Shown here piece after piece: positions 50,898-62,372 of a stretch of 64,000 bases of DNA. The position numbers and the translations under genes were made by a program. Each line of letters opens with the position of its first letter. Positions within the stretch are counted from its first letter, which is position 1. Below the pieces are notes generated by a model that saw nothing but the letters and a program-made list of their open reading frames with translations, had not been told where the DNA came from and did not search any database. The stretch covers positions 22,306,501 through 22,370,500 of the forward strand of contig JAWQUS010000010.1 in the NCBI GenBank assembly GCA_036365455.1, in the 5' to 3' direction. The stretch is from Macrosoma leucophasiata. Taxonomy: Eukaryota; Arthropoda; Insecta; Lepidoptera; Hedylidae.

Positions 50898-53800
50898 GGG
50901 CCGATCGATATTCTGTTTGCAGCAGACGTATTTGCTGAATCTTTGCTTAGTGAACGTATTAAGGGAAATTCAAACCAACCTACCGCTTTCAATTCTATAT
51001 TTGGTTGGCTTCTATTAGGCAAAACTTATTTAACGTCTCATACCTTGTTGCATACGTCATCCGATGTCAATAATGAGCTTAATTCAATGGTTCAGCGTTT
51101 TTGGGAATTAGAATCGTTACCTGATGCTGAGCTCCTAACTCCAGAGGAAGCACTCTGCGAACGAAAGTTTATCTCAGAGCACAGTCGTGACGACAATGGA
51201 CGTTATGTGCTATGCTTACCCTTCAAAAATAATTGCGAACCTGAGTTCATCGGATCTCGAGATGTTGCATTGCGCCGTTTTTACGCCATTGAACGCAGAC
51301 TATCGCGTGATTTGAATTTACGTAGTCAATACGTCGATTTTATGTCGGACTACGTAGAAACTGGTCACATGACATTAGTGCCTTCAAAAGAAATGGGAAA
51401 GGGAAAGTACTACATACCACACCATTGTGTTCTGCGTCCTGATTCTGCCACTACGCGTCTTCGTGTGGTATTTGACGCCTCGGCTAAGGATACTAACTCT
51501 TTGTCTTTAAACGATACTCAACTTGTAGGTCCTAAACTTCAAGCTAACATATTTCAGATTCTTTTACGTTTTCGAAGGCACAGTATCGTCTTTATGGCAG
51601 ATGTTCGCCAAATGTACCGCCAAATCTTAATTATTTCAGATCATCGTGAATATCAGCGTATAATTTGGAGGGACTCACCTGACGCACCTCTTAAAGAATA
51701 TTATTTGAACACCGTCACATATGGCGTTGCTTCTTCACCATATCTTGCATGTCGTTGTTTGAAACAGCTCGCTGATGATCATGGTGATTTGTATCCAATA
51801 GCCAAAGAAATAATTAAGTCCGATGTTTATATCGACGATGTGATAACTGGATGTGACTCTTTGGAAGGCGCTCAACAAGCTAAGCATCAGCTTATAAATA
51901 TTTTTCAGCGAGGTGGATTTCAACTCCGAAAGTGGGTCAGTAACTTTCCTCAGCTTTTATCGGGCCTTATCCCAGAAGATTTGTTGTCGGGCTCGGTAAC
52001 GCTGGATAATTCAGAACCTTCCGTTTTGAAAGTTCTCGGTCTAAAGTGGGATCCAGTAGACGATAGTTTTGTTTTCGAAATTAAACCTTCAGACCAGCCT
52101 TGTACAAAGCGTTCCATTCTGAGTGAGATTGCTAAAATATTCGATCCACTTGGGTTTTTATCCGCCCTTACCATACTAGCCAAGTGTTTGATCCAGAAAC
52201 TTTGGATTCTCGGACTTGATTGGGATGAAACTCCCCCAAGCGATATCGTTCGTATATGGGACACATATCGCAATCAACTGCCTCAACTAAAAGAACTTAA
52301 AATTCCTCGTAAGCTTACCGGTAGTGAAGCAAAATCTTATGAGTTACATGGTTTTTCTGATAGTTCCGAAGTTGCCTACGGTGCGGTGTTTTATTTGCGT
52401 GTTACACACGGGGATGGCAGCTGTCAAGTTTTCTTTGTATGCTCGAAAGCTCGCGTTGTTCCTTTAAAACGTATTTCATTGCCTCGATTGGAGCTTTGCG
52501 CTGCCGTTCTCCTCGCAGATTTGTACAAGATTGTGTGTGACATTTACCTCCCCCACATATCGTTTGACGCTGTATACCTGTGGTCCGACTCAATGGTTGT
52601 ACTGTCATGGTTGCGCTCCCCTTCATCACGTTGGGCTACATTTGTTGCTAATCGTGTAAGTCACATACCAGACATTGTACCAACAAAATGTTGGCACCAC
52701 GTAATATCGGGAGATAACCCCGCTGATATTTGTTCGCGTGGTCAGTTTCCATGTGAAGTGCTTCACAATTCGTTTTGGTGGGCGGGGCCTAACTGGCTAT
52801 CTCAGGAACACGCTGTCTGGCCTATAAATCAGGTGGAAGCGTCAGAAGTGGACAAGGAACTTATAGAAGCTGAATCTCGTAGGCCCGTAGCTTTAATTTC
52901 TGAAAGTTTACGAGATAAGCCACCATCAATATTTGATGATCTGTTAACTCGCTACTCTTCTTTACAACGGATAGTCACAATTTTATCGTATATTTATCGG
53001 TTCTTTAACAATTCCCGAAATTCAAATCAAGCGAATCGTAATCGGGTGCTTACTAATGTTGAGAAACATAACGCGTTATTACAAATTATTAAGCACGTAC
53101 AGAATCAAGTTTTTAAAGTAGAGATATCTAACCTTAAATCTGAAAAACCGTTGCTAAAGCAGTTTCAAAAACTTAATCCTTTTTTGGATAGTGGAGGCAT
53201 CCTCAGGGTGGGCGGTAGAATTTCTAGGTCAGGATTAGAATACGAACAGAAACACCCTGCTTTCCTACCATCTGATCATCCATTAACCTATCTAATTATT
53301 GATCATATTCATCGCAGCTATTGTCACCCCGGGTTAAATACCACACATTTTTTACTATTGCAACAATTTTGGATTATATCAGCTAAACGTACTATTCGCC
53401 GACATCTCTCAAAGTGTATGCAGTGTTATCGCACCCGACCGCAGCCTTTGCAGCCGTTTATGAGCGATCTTCCTTCATATCGTGTCAATCAGGTGAAGGC
53501 CTTTTCAATTGTAGGAGTCGATTTTGGCGGACCGTTCCGCATTAAATTAGGTCCACATCGAGGTGCTAAAATTGACAAGGCATATTTGTGTTTATTCATA
53601 TGTCTTGCTACTAAAGCGGTTCACCTCGAAGTCGTTTCAACGTTATCAACAGACGGTTTTATTGCGACTCTAAGGCGCTTCGTTGGTCGCCGTGGTCGTT
53701 GTAATATTATACATGCAGATTGTGGAACGAACTTTATCGGTGCTAGAAATCGACTGTCCGAAATTCAATCTTTAATGCAACAAGCTTCTGATGCAGAGAG

Positions 53801-54395
53801 GATTGAATTTAAATTTAACCCGCCATCAGCTCCACACTTTGGAGGCGTTTGGGAGATCCAAATCAAAGCTGCCAAGTCACATTTGTACCGAATAGTTGGC
53901 AACCAGGTGCTGACATTCGAGGAGCTCTCCACATTATTTATTCAGATTGAGGCAGTTTTGAATTCACGGCCGTTGTATCCTTTGAGCGCGGATCCAAACG
54001 ACTTCAATGTTTTAACTCCTGGTCATTTTTTGACTTTAGAACCGCTTACAGCTGTTCCCGATGAGGATCTCTCGAATATAAACATAAATCGGCTTCATCG
54101 GTGGCAGTTGCTACAATCATTTCATCAAAATTTTTGGTCAAGATGGAAAAATGAATATCTTCATTCTCTTACTCAACGAGCCAAATGGACCAAGGATTCT
54201 AAGCCCTTAAAGATAGGTGCATTAGTGCTGATCAAAGATGATAATCGAACACCGCTGCATTGGCCATTAGGAAGAGTCACGAATCTTATTTCCGGAATTG
54301 ATGGTGTGGCTCGAATCGCGATAGTCATGACAGCAAATCGTCATGAAATTCAACGACCTTTGGTTAAATTATGCCCTCTTCCTACGGAGGACTAA
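50898..54395 (+). CDS. BEL/Pao Pol portion, element 2 (broken from Gag)
   Basis: Native coding resumes at the right target duplication and is open to TAA at 54395. In order: end of protease (IDILFAADVFAESLLS); reverse transcriptase with catalytic Asp codon at 51600 (MADVRQMY) and YIDD at 51828-51839; RNase H (FSDSSEVAYGAV, LELCAAVLLA, LWSDSMVVL, SGDNPADICSRG); integrase zinc region (HRSYCHPG..CMQCYRTRP) and catalytic Asp/Asp/Glu codons at 53520, 53718 and 53853; DUF5641-like end (HWPLG, RPLVKLCPLP). The frame stays open backward through the poly(A) (as poly-Lys) to an ATG at 50601 in the inserted retroelement. Insert plus duplication adds 800 bp, so Pol is shifted relative to Gag. Confidence 0.94.
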   Translation, partial: GPIDILFAADVFAESLLSERIKGNSNQPTAFNSIFGWLLLGKTYLTSHTLLHTSSDVNNELNSMVQRFWELESLPDAELLTPEEALCERKFISEHSRDDNGRYVLCLPFKNNCEPEFIGSRDVALRRFYAIERRLSRDLNLRSQYVDFMSDYVETGHMTLVPSKEMGKGKYYIPHHCVLRPDSATTRLRVVFDASAKDTNSLSLNDTQLVGPKLQANIFQILLRFRRHSIVFMADVRQMYRQILIISDHREYQRIIWRDSPDAPLKEYYLNTVTYGVASSPYLACRCLKQLADDHGDLYPIAKEIIKSDVYIDDVITGCDSLEGAQQAKHQLINIFQRGGFQLRKWVSNFPQLLSGLIPEDLLSGSVTLDNSEPSVLKVLGLKWDPVDDSFVFEIKPSDQPCTKRSILSEIAKIFDPLGFLSALTILAKCLIQKLWILGLDWDETPPSDIVRIWDTYRNQLPQLKELKIPRKLTGSEAKSYELHGFSDSSEVAYGAVFYLRVTHGDGSCQVFFVCSKARVVPLKRISLPRLELCAAVLLADLYKIVCDIYLPHISFDAVYLWSDSMVVLSWLRSPSSRWATFVANRVSHIPDIVPTKCWHHVISGDNPADICSRGQFPCEVLHNSFWWAGPNWLSQEHAVWPINQVEASEVDKELIEAESRRPVALISESLRDKPPSIFDDLLTRYSSLQRIVTILSYIYRFFNNSRNSNQANRNRVLTNVEKHNALLQIIKHVQNQVFKVEISNLKSEKPLLKQFQKLNPFLDSGGILRVGGRISRSGLEYEQKHPAFLPSDHPLTYLIIDHIHRSYCHPGLNTTHFLLLQQFWIISAKRTIRRHLSKCMQCYRTRPQPLQPFMSDLPSYRVNQVKAFSIVGVDFGGPFRIKLGPHRGAKIDKAYLCLFICLATKAVHLEVVSTLSTDGFIATLRRFVGRRGRCNIIHADCGTNFIGARNRLSEIQSLMQQASDAERIEFKFNPPSAPHFGGVWEIQIKAAKSHLYRIVGNQVLTFEELSTLFIQIEAVLNSRPLYPLSADPNDFNVLTPGHFLTLEPLTAVPDEDLSNININRLHRWQLLQSFHQNFWSRWKNEYLHSLTQRAKWTKDSKPLKIGALVLIKDDNRTPLHWPLGRVTNLISGIDGVARIAIVMTANRHEIQRPLVKLCPLPTED

Positions 54396-54531
54396 TTTAA
54401 ATCATTATTAGTTTTATTCTATCGTATCGCTAGTATTTCGTTTTATTTATATCATTAGTATATCGTATAGTTATTAAGTTGAGTTCCGTAGCATCTTCGT
54501 CTTTCTAACCAGAAAATACCATAGGCATTTT

Positions 54532-54542
54532 GGTGGGCGGGA
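54532..54542 (+). promoter_or_regulatory. Polypurine tract, element 2
   Basis: ggtgggcggga immediately before the 3' LTR. Confidence 0.75.
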
Positions 54543-54917
54543 TGTTTCGTTATCATATTATTCAATTCTTAACGATGCAACACGTATCTACGGCGGTGGC
54601 AAACCAGGCTCAAAAAACTGGAATGCACACCGTACTCGTCAAACATTGGAGCTGACTGTCAAGTGTCAGATTCGAAACCAAACCAGTTCACTTGTCATCG
54701 TCGTCGCGCGCGCATCGCACATAACGCGATATTCGTTTTTTCTACCTACGACACGAATCCCTGTATAAGCTGGTGGAGGATCATCGAGTGCAGTCAGCAG
54801 TCCAAGGTACGTGTGTGCATTGTATTTGCTGCTGCCTATTTACGAAAGCATCGTTAAATCGTCTGACTACCTGTCTGTCCCCTGTAGTGACCAGCCACCT
54901 CGGTGCGGGTTCCTACA
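54543..54917 (+). repeat. BEL element 2, 3' LTR
   Basis: 375 bp; reads the same as 47241-47615. The 64-codon frame present in both LTRs is not a gene. Confidence 0.96.
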
Positions 54918-55003
54918 CATGTAAATAAATTTGAAATAAATTCTGCATTCGTTTCTTCCCTTACCTTACCAGAAATCCATAAAACTATAAAATAAACTTC
55001 ATG

Positions 55004-55266
55004 TTTTTTTTATGTAATGGAAGTGGCATGCAGCTTACATTGATGTTAAGTGATGACTGCAGCCTATAGACACCCACACAAAGACCAAGGTCAAAACGCA
55101 GATGCGTTACCACTGCTGAGGCTTAAGGTGTTATGAACTGTTATGCCTCTGTGCCGGAAATTACAGGGCCGTACATTACTACCTGACCGGAACCGGCACC
55201 ATTTAGCGGCAAGTATATTAGGTAATGCGGTGGTGCCTTCGCCCACGAGCTCCGTCACTGGAGCTC
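55004..55266 (-). repeat. SINE-A, near full length
   Basis: T-tract, atgtaatggaagtggc.., ends tcactggagctc; small internal deletion near the tail. Confidence 0.9.
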
Positions 55267-55776
55267 AGTGTAAAGTAAAAAGACGTAAAGAAGTAAGTAC
55301 GGTAAATAGACACGCAGAGTGCGAAGAAAGAAATCGCATGCCTGTCTTCCTGTGCACTGGTTGCAAAAGGCTGACAGCATTACCACGTTGGATGGGAATG
55401 CTGTTTCTCTGACCTAAAATAGGCCCGCCTTCTGTATAATCTAAGCATAAACATTAAATTATTATAAATGCTGAAATAAAAAAAAAAATGTTGCTGTCGT
55501 GAGCACAAAAATCTTTTAAAACAACCAGAGCTTTTGCGCTGTATCAGATTTCTCTGCCGTTGTTCTTGCTAAGCTTAACGTCTTGCAAAGAAATCCTTGT
55601 AAAATGAAAACACGAGAAGGATTCTTTGTTCAAATCATATGCTTTTTTATTTTCTGCAAAGCCAACGTACCGTATAAAATACTAATGTGGGTTGAGTATC
55701 TAGTTAGTTTATTAAAAAGTGTGAAAACAGTGTTGTTATTAAGTTTTTCTAAAAAACGTAATAGTCGATTATTTGT
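55267..55776. other. Unassigned; worn repeat at 55355-55490
   Basis: 55360-55435 (gcaaaaggctgacagcatta..ttggatggga) resembles 7990-8060 and ends in A-rich sequence; probably an old LINE tail. No gene. Confidence 0.35.
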
Positions 55777-55981
55777 ATTTTTTTTAATGTTATGAAAGTG
55801 GCAAACAAGCATACAAGCAAACAAGCTTACATTGATGTTAAATGATGACTGCAGCCTATAGAAACCCACAGAAAAACCAGAGGTCAAAATGTAGATGCGT
55901 TACCACTTCTGAGGCTTAAGGTGTTATGCCTCTGTGCCGGGAATTACAGGGCCGTACATTACCACCTGACCGGAACACGAT
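55777..55981 (-). repeat. SINE-A, 5'-truncated, abutting a SINE-B
   Basis: T-tract, ttatgaaagtggcaaacaag, ends ..cctgaccggaacacga at 55981. Confidence 0.88.
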
Positions 55982-56198
55982 TTTCAATTATCTGGATGTT
56001 TCCCAGTACCTCGAAGTTTGGTAATGTGCCCGGTGATGTCAATAGGCTCGCCACCTGTTACATGGACCAAAATGTAACCGGCGAATCGTGGGTGTTTGCA
56101 TGTATAATTAAATGCATGCATTTTGCCTCTGCCTACCCGTGGCTACTTCGTGATTACCTACTTTTTGATTACAGGCGTGAAGTTACGTTTTTTAAACG
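55982..56198 (+). repeat. SINE-B, 5'-truncated
   Basis: Starts mid-element (ttttcaattatctgg), ends ggcgtgaagttacgttttt. Its broken 5' side touches the broken 5' side of the SINE-A to the left. Confidence 0.85.
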
Positions 56199-56344
56199 GT
56201 GAAATTTTAGTGGTTGTTTTCCCGTTGCAGATCGACTTGCCATCATTAGTGTTCTCGAAACAAAAGAGTTAAAATAAAAAATAGCATGAAAAAAAAGTGG
56301 AAAGAAAAAAATGATATTCAGGGGTAGACCTGCGACCATTTGAT

Positions 56345-56410
56345 AACCAGTCTAGTGCTAGCTGTCTGTAAGCGATAGCTTAGTGGTAAGGCGGCTGGAC
56401 TGGTTATCCT
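56345..56410. repeat. Inverted repeat around a tRNA-like box A
   Basis: gataaccagtctag and ctggactggttatc are near-inverse; between them gatagcttagtggtaaggcg looks like a box A. No box B, so not a tRNA gene. Confidence 0.4.
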
Positions 56411-56507
56411 GGTTACCCTTAAATTTTTTCTTTGGATTTTCCTTAATATCTAAATTAACTCACATGTGTTATTGCGAAAAACAAATATGTAATTATAAAA
56501 ATTGACT

Positions 56508-56801
56508 TCGTTACTTCACGCCTGTACTCCCAGAAGAGGTAGGCAGATGTAAATGCATGCATTCAAGCATACATGCAAACACCCACGATTCGCCGGTTAC
56601 GTTTTTGGCCCATGTAACAGGTAGCGAGCCTGTCGAAATCTCCGGGCACATTACCAAACTTAGAGGTACTGGGAAATTTCCAGAAAATGGAATAATCCCA
56701 ATAGTACCGGAGATAAAGAACTTTACACCATTATCTCTGATAACCCCCTACCCGGGAATCGAACCCAGGACCTCAGCGTAGTAGTAGTAACCGAGGCAGT
56801 T
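56508..56801 (-). repeat. SINE-B, head partly deleted
   Basis: cttcgttacttcacgcctgt.. to cgggaatcgaacccaggacc then a shortened tRNA-like head ending accgaggcagtta. Confidence 0.85.
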
Positions 56802-57582
56802 ATAAAAATTACTAAGCGGTAATCCTACTTAGATGCAAACGCTCCTCTGCGGTATGCATTAAGTGCTCAACAAGGCATTATAAAATTGAATTTGGAATTT
56901 AATTTCATCATTCGAATGCAAGGAAGGTGTTTTTGACGTCGTCTCGAGACAATCACCCTCTAACACCCAAGATAAAATATCCATTTGAAATTAAATAGCA
57001 AATAATACGGTGTCGTATCTGAGAGTAATTGTTTTAATAAAATGTTAGATATTGCGAGGGGATCTCTGATATTGAATTTTCAGGATTGTTGTTTTGTTCA
57101 TTATGATAATATTTCAGTTTGTGATATTTGGGTTGGAGGCTTAGTTTTATCGCCGTAGGATGGTAATGTAGGTATGTCTGGCAGAAGAGGCCTTAAGATC
57201 TACTTTCATTAAGAAAAATCGGACTTGTGCGTTTGGGTGCACTTGAGTTTCCTTGGTCGACTATTACTCGTCAAATTATATCTCCTAGTCGGCTGTGATA
57301 GCTTGCCTTTTAATTTTTTATTTTTATGTCATGATAAAGAACCATACAGTTTACATTGATAGTTAGTCATTCTGTTGCCTATGAAAATCTACATGAAACC
57401 AACATTTTGATGAAGATTATTTTTATTTATTTTCCTCAAAAAAGCATTTTTGGCATGACGTGGTAAGAAAATAGTTGTCGAGTCATTTTTATTTATTCAA
57501 AGGAATGTAATCTTTATTCACTTATCAAATAGCTTCACTATCCAGTTGATGAATTCAAGTTTCTTATTTCATCAAACTTGAC
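56802..57582. other. Unassigned; SINE-A scrap at 57320-57405
   Basis: tttacattgatagttagtca, tgttgcctatgaaaatctac, atgaaacc: an old SINE-A tail. Rest unknown. Confidence 0.4.
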
Positions 57583-57871
57583 TTTATTTATGTAATGGAA
57601 GTGGCGAACAAGCATGCAGTTCACATTGATGTTAAGTGATGACTGCAGCCTATGACACGACAATACACCCACACAAAGACCAAGGTCAAAATGCAGATGC
57701 ATTACCACTCCTGAGGCCTAAGGTGTTATACCTCTGTGCCGGAAATTACAGGGCCGTAGATTACCACCTTACCGGAACACGATAGTCCTGAACACTACTA
57801 TTTAGCGACAAGTAAGGTAATGCGGTGGTGCCTACGCCCGCGAGCTCCTTCACTGGAGCTCCACCACCTGT
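57583..57871 (-). repeat. SINE-A, full length without poly(A)
   Basis: ttatgtaatggaagtggcga.. to ggagctccaccacctg; a 10-base insertion near gcctatgacacgac. Confidence 0.9.
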
Positions 57872-58352
57872 TTCTTACTATAATTAACATCTTTGGTGAT
57901 TATATTTTTAGTCCCACAGCCTCCTAAATGTAGTGAACATATTATAATCTGTCCAACTGTCAACGAGTCGACAATCAGCCGTTAAAAATTTAATTAAAAA
58001 TTCATCACAACGGAAAGTTATTGTCTCCCATGTTACCATCAAACAAAAGAAAATTCAACCCATGTTAATTTTCACGCGCATCACACCACGGACCCTTTTC
58101 GATCGCACAATCACTGGCCGGACAAAACCCTCGTTTAACAGTCGAAAAATGAAAAACAATTCCAATTTGGCGCGTCAACCGTTTGAATTGGGAAGCGGGA
58201 GGCGGCGAGGCGTGTGCCGCGAGTCCGCATTGCTAGGCAAACCTGCGGCGGTATGCGGGTTCAGTGCGAACGTGGATGGATGCGGTATTTGGTTTATTGT
58301 ATCCTATACGTCAAAAAAGACTTCTTCACCCTAGGGTTATGTTATCATTTAT
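57872..58352. other. Unassigned stretch
   Basis: An open frame at 58062-58334 has no recognisable domain; not called. Confidence 0.35.
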
Positions 58353-58632
58353 ACTGGTGGTAAAGCTCCAGTGACGGAGCTCGCGGGTGTAGGTACCAAC
58401 GCATTACCTAATATACTTGCCGCTAAATAGTAGTGTTCAGCACTATCATGTTCCGGTCAGGTGGTAATGTACGGCCTTGTAATTTCTTGCACAGAGGCAT
58501 ACCTTAGGCCTCAGGAGTGGTAACGCATCTGCCTTGGTACCTTGGTCTTTGTGTGGGTCTATAGGTTGCAGTCATCACTTTACATCAATATGAACTGCAT
58601 GATTGTTTGCCACTTTTATTACATAAAAAAAA
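58353..58632 (+). repeat. SINE-A, full length
   Basis: actggtggtaaagctccagt to tttattacataaaaaaaa. Confidence 0.92.
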
Positions 58633-59538
58633 GTGCAAAAGGTCTCATTACTCATGAGCGATAACGATAGATATCGAATGATATTTTAGGGAGTGACCGT
58701 CGAGTACCATCAGTATGACTTATTTTCTTCCTTGACACTTATTTCAATAAAAAATAGTTAGTAGAGTATTTCTGATCTATCATAAAATGTATAAATACCA
58801 CATCTATAAGTTTGTACCGCCGTGTATAAGCTACAGCATGATACGTCACCGTCGCGCGTTGAACATGACGCTCACCTTATATTGCCAACCAGCCAGCGGC
58901 GTCACTGCTGTATTATTAATAATACACGACTCACTGTCGTCTGGTGGCAATGGTTCCGATATGTGAATTATCGTAGGTACCTACCGTTATTAAGTAAACA
59001 TTTTTTTTTAGTAATACCAATTTCTGATGTCATGTTATTGCTAAAATTTTTGTATAAAAGTACCAATACCCTAGAAATGATTAGTTAGTGATCGAGGAAG
59101 GAGCTTGGTCAAAGTTTTCACTTAGCAATGTTAAGAATAGCACGTGCATTGCATTTGACATTTTCCAGCTGTAAAAAACCTTTCATAAATCTGCTGTTAA
59201 AGAAATGTCAAGGTAATGGAGAAGGAAATGTTTAAGTTTTCGTCAGTCTTTGAAATTTAAAGTGTTGTGCTCAGTGTAAGTGTTCTGTTAGAAGCACAAC
59301 AGTTAACTATATCCGACTAATTTAATCAAAGTGGGTTAGTTTCACATCCATATTCTAAGACGTTACTCGAAACATTCCTTGACTCACACTCAGCTGAGGA
59401 TACTTTATGAGGACGCCTCGAAATCCATATTCTTAGTTGTATTTTGACAGTAACTCATGTGTACGGATTATCAAGATAATTCACAAAGTCTTGAAAATTC
59501 ATTTTTATAGAAAAATATGGTATACAATTATATTTACG
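58633..59538. other. Unassigned stretch
   Basis: No supported gene or repeat. Confidence 0.4.
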
Positions 59539-59822
59539 TTTTTTTTTATGTTATGGAAGTGGCAAACAAGCTTGCAGTTCCCATTGATGTTAAGTGATGA
59601 CTGCAGCCTATAGACACTCACACAATGTCCAAGGTCAAATTGCAGATTCGTTACCACCCCTGAGGCCTAAGGTGTTATGCCTCTGTGCCGGAAATTACAG
59701 AGCCGTACATTACCACCTGACTAGAACACGATAGTGCTGAACACTACCATTTAGCGGCAAGTATATTAGGTGATGCGGTGGTGTCTACGCCCGCGAGCTC
59801 CGTCACTGGAGCTCTACCACCG
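59539..59822 (-). repeat. SINE-A, full length
   Basis: T-tract, tatggaagtggcaaacaagc.. to gagctctaccacc. Confidence 0.92.
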
Positions 59823-60339
59823 TTAGTAGTTAGTATTCTGACTTTTTCGTCAAGGTCGATCAGTCTTACACTTAGGCCTATTTTCCACCTCACGCAAATC
59901 CTCTCTTAGTAAATACCATCTTTATATCCTCTAGGCCCTTGATGGTGGATGGGTGATAACGGTTCAGTTTAGTTTCACAACGAAAGGTTACGATAAGCCC
60001 GCAGTTTTATTATTAGCATATTCGGTGAGCGAAACATGACGTGTTTTGTGCAAGGACCTCACGTCAGCCGCATTTATTTCATACAAAAGTGTTCTTATAT
60101 CTCTCTAACACGGCTCCTTTAATCTGAGATCTACTCTCATTCTTTTGCTTGAAATATTTTTTGAAAGAAAAATGGAAAGAAAAATTTGACTTCAGGCGAG
60201 ACTCACAAGCATGTGTTAATGCGAAATAATGTAAAACAAATATTTTTTTGTTTCAGGAGTATATCTAGATTGTATCAAACAAAGAATAGACCAAAATATG
60301 TCTGACTAGCTCCTGACTGCGATTTAGCGTTGATTTTGA

Positions 60340-60525
60340 CCTGATTATTAGGGTTCTGTAGTAAACAAGGAAACCTTATAGTTTCGCCGTGTCCGTCCGT
60401 CTGTCTGTCTGTCTGTCTGTCCGTCCGCGACTTAGCGCAAAAACTATTGGTACTAGAGACTTTAAATTTGGCACAAGTATACATCTTAATTACGCCGACA
60501 AAGTGGTAGAATAAAAACACGAGTT
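60340..60525. repeat. Family M repeat with (GTCT)n
   Basis: tagggttctgtagtaaacaa, tccgtccgtctgtctgtctg, cgcaaaaactattggtac. An inverted relative is at 34185-34270. Confidence 0.5.
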
Positions 60526-60750
60526 TTTTTATTTATTTAGGGTAGTTACCTCCCTTACATGTAACGGGAGGATATTTTTCGTTTTCTATATAGTGTAGTA
60601 ATTTAATTAATTCTATCTAACGAATAATTTGTTTGATTATTCCTGTACAGTGTTCCAAATACGTAAGTAAATTTTCTTAGACCCAATCTCTCAAATCTTA
60701 GTCTTATCCTTTAAAACTGTTGAAATTGGTCCATAACATTTGACTTTTTC

Positions 60751-61037
60751 ACTGGTGGTATAGCTCCAGTGCCGGAGCTCGCGGGCGTAGGCACCACCGC
60801 ATCATACTTGCAACTAAATGGTAGTGTTCAGCACTATCGTGTTTAATGTGCGGCTCTGTAATTTCCGGCTCAGAGGCATAACACCTTAGGCATCAGGAGT
60901 GGTAACGCTAGAGGTATTTTTTTTTCTTCTCATTATGACCTTGGTCTATGTGTGGGTGTCTATAGGCTGCAGTCATCACTTAACATCTACGTGAACTGCA
61001 TACCTGTTCACCACTTCCATTACAAACACAAAAAAAA
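60751..61037 (+). repeat. SINE-A, full length
   Basis: actggtggtatagctccagt to ccattacaaacacaaaaaaa. Confidence 0.9.
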
Positions 61038-62034
61038 TTGACTCAGAATCCAAATAAAGCAATCAAAGGTGCGATACCAATATATTGGTGCACACAAATC
61101 TCCGCATTGCCAGCAACATTAAGTTTTATCGCCACAAGTCGCTGCTCCGTGTCCGGATTGTCTTTGTTTGGTGCGTGTGTCCATTGTCATTGATTTTATT
61201 AGTATTGTCTTTTACGAATCTTTAGGTTTAAAATTCAAATTGTCTATTGGTATTGAAATAATTTTCCATGGGTAACCTACATAGGCACATAAATGGGCAA
61301 CGGTACATCCGTTGCCAATTCTTCTTATATCTCATTATCTTTATTGTCCTCATACCTTTTAATATCCTCATACCTATGCTTAGTATTCCTAAAGAAGTAG
61401 GTTGAAATACGTACAAAGTTACGTCATGAAATTTCTTACAATTCACCAGTTGTATTTTTGAATCCTATATAAAGTGCAACTTCAAACAAATTTGGTGCCA
61501 CTCTTTCTGACCTTCACAGGATGTATTACAAAACTGTAAAGAAGCTATTTCTTCTTTTATGGACACAACCCGAAATTACTTTTCAACTGGGAGTGCGAAT
61601 CGAAAAGTGATTACAATATTTTGAAAAGTTATGTGGCATTGGTGGCTTGATAAAAGTGTTTTTTCGACCCTGTCGTGGCACAATGTCCATTAGCACGCAC
61701 TACGCCGAACGACGGCGGTCATGTTGCGGGCCGCGCATTACATTTTACGACAGCTCTCATAACCGAATCTAACTCTAGATATCTTTGTACCTTTATGATA
61801 CTATTATTGGATAGTGATAGTCATAGTTTTTTCGTTTGATTCCATGTATATGAGTTTCAGAATTTTTTTCTTCTCTTCGGAAAGTTTGTAAACTCACGTC
61901 GTTACCCTTAAACAATACTGAATGCAATTATACTCATTTTAGAAGTGGTGTAACAATTTCATATATTATGAGAATGTCAAACTAGCTTCATGTGTTACAA
62001 AACATTCATACAATTAATATTACTCAATGATAAA
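61038..62034. other. Unassigned stretch
   Basis: No supported gene or repeat. Confidence 0.4.
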
Positions 62035-62047
62035 TACTGTAGGTTTG

Positions 62048-62359
62048 TAACGTAACTTCACGCCTGTAATCCCCGAAGGGGTAGGCAGAGGTAAATGCAT
62101 GCATTCAAGCATACATGCAAACACCCACGATTCGCCGGTTACGTTTTGGCCCATGTAACAGGTGGCGAGCCTGTTGACATCTCCGGGCACATTACCAAAG
62201 TTTGAGGTACTGGGAAATTTCCAGAAAATGGAAAAATCCCAATAGAACGAGAGACAAAGGCTTTTTCACCATTATCTCTGATAACCCCCTACCCGGGAAT
62301 CGAACCCAGGACCTCAACGTAGTAGTAGTGGCCTGCTACCACTAGGCTACCGAGGCAGT
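62048..62359 (-). repeat. SINE-B, full length with 13-bp target duplication
   Basis: tactgtaggtttg at 62035-62047 and 62360-62372. The minus strand carries the intact tRNA-like head (gtagcctagtggtagcagg; gggttcgattcccggg) and tail gcgtgaagttacg. Confidence 0.95.
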
Positions 62360-62372
62360 TACTGTAGGTTTG

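Larger units (their letters stand above)
47241..54917 (+). mobile_element. BEL/Pao LTR retrotransposon 2, interrupted
   Basis: 7677 bp with 375-bp LTRs (no difference seen), TG..CA ends, target duplication catgt (47236-47240 and 54918-54922), clear primer site and purine tract. Gag-Pol is split by a retroelement at 50112-50897. Without that insert plus one copy of its 14-bp duplication the element would be about 6.9 kb with one long frame. Confidence 0.96.

Noticed and set aside
54663..54857. 64-codon frame found twice
   Set aside because: It lies in both LTRs of BEL 2 (also 47361-47555); repeated because LTRs are repeated, no protein family seen.
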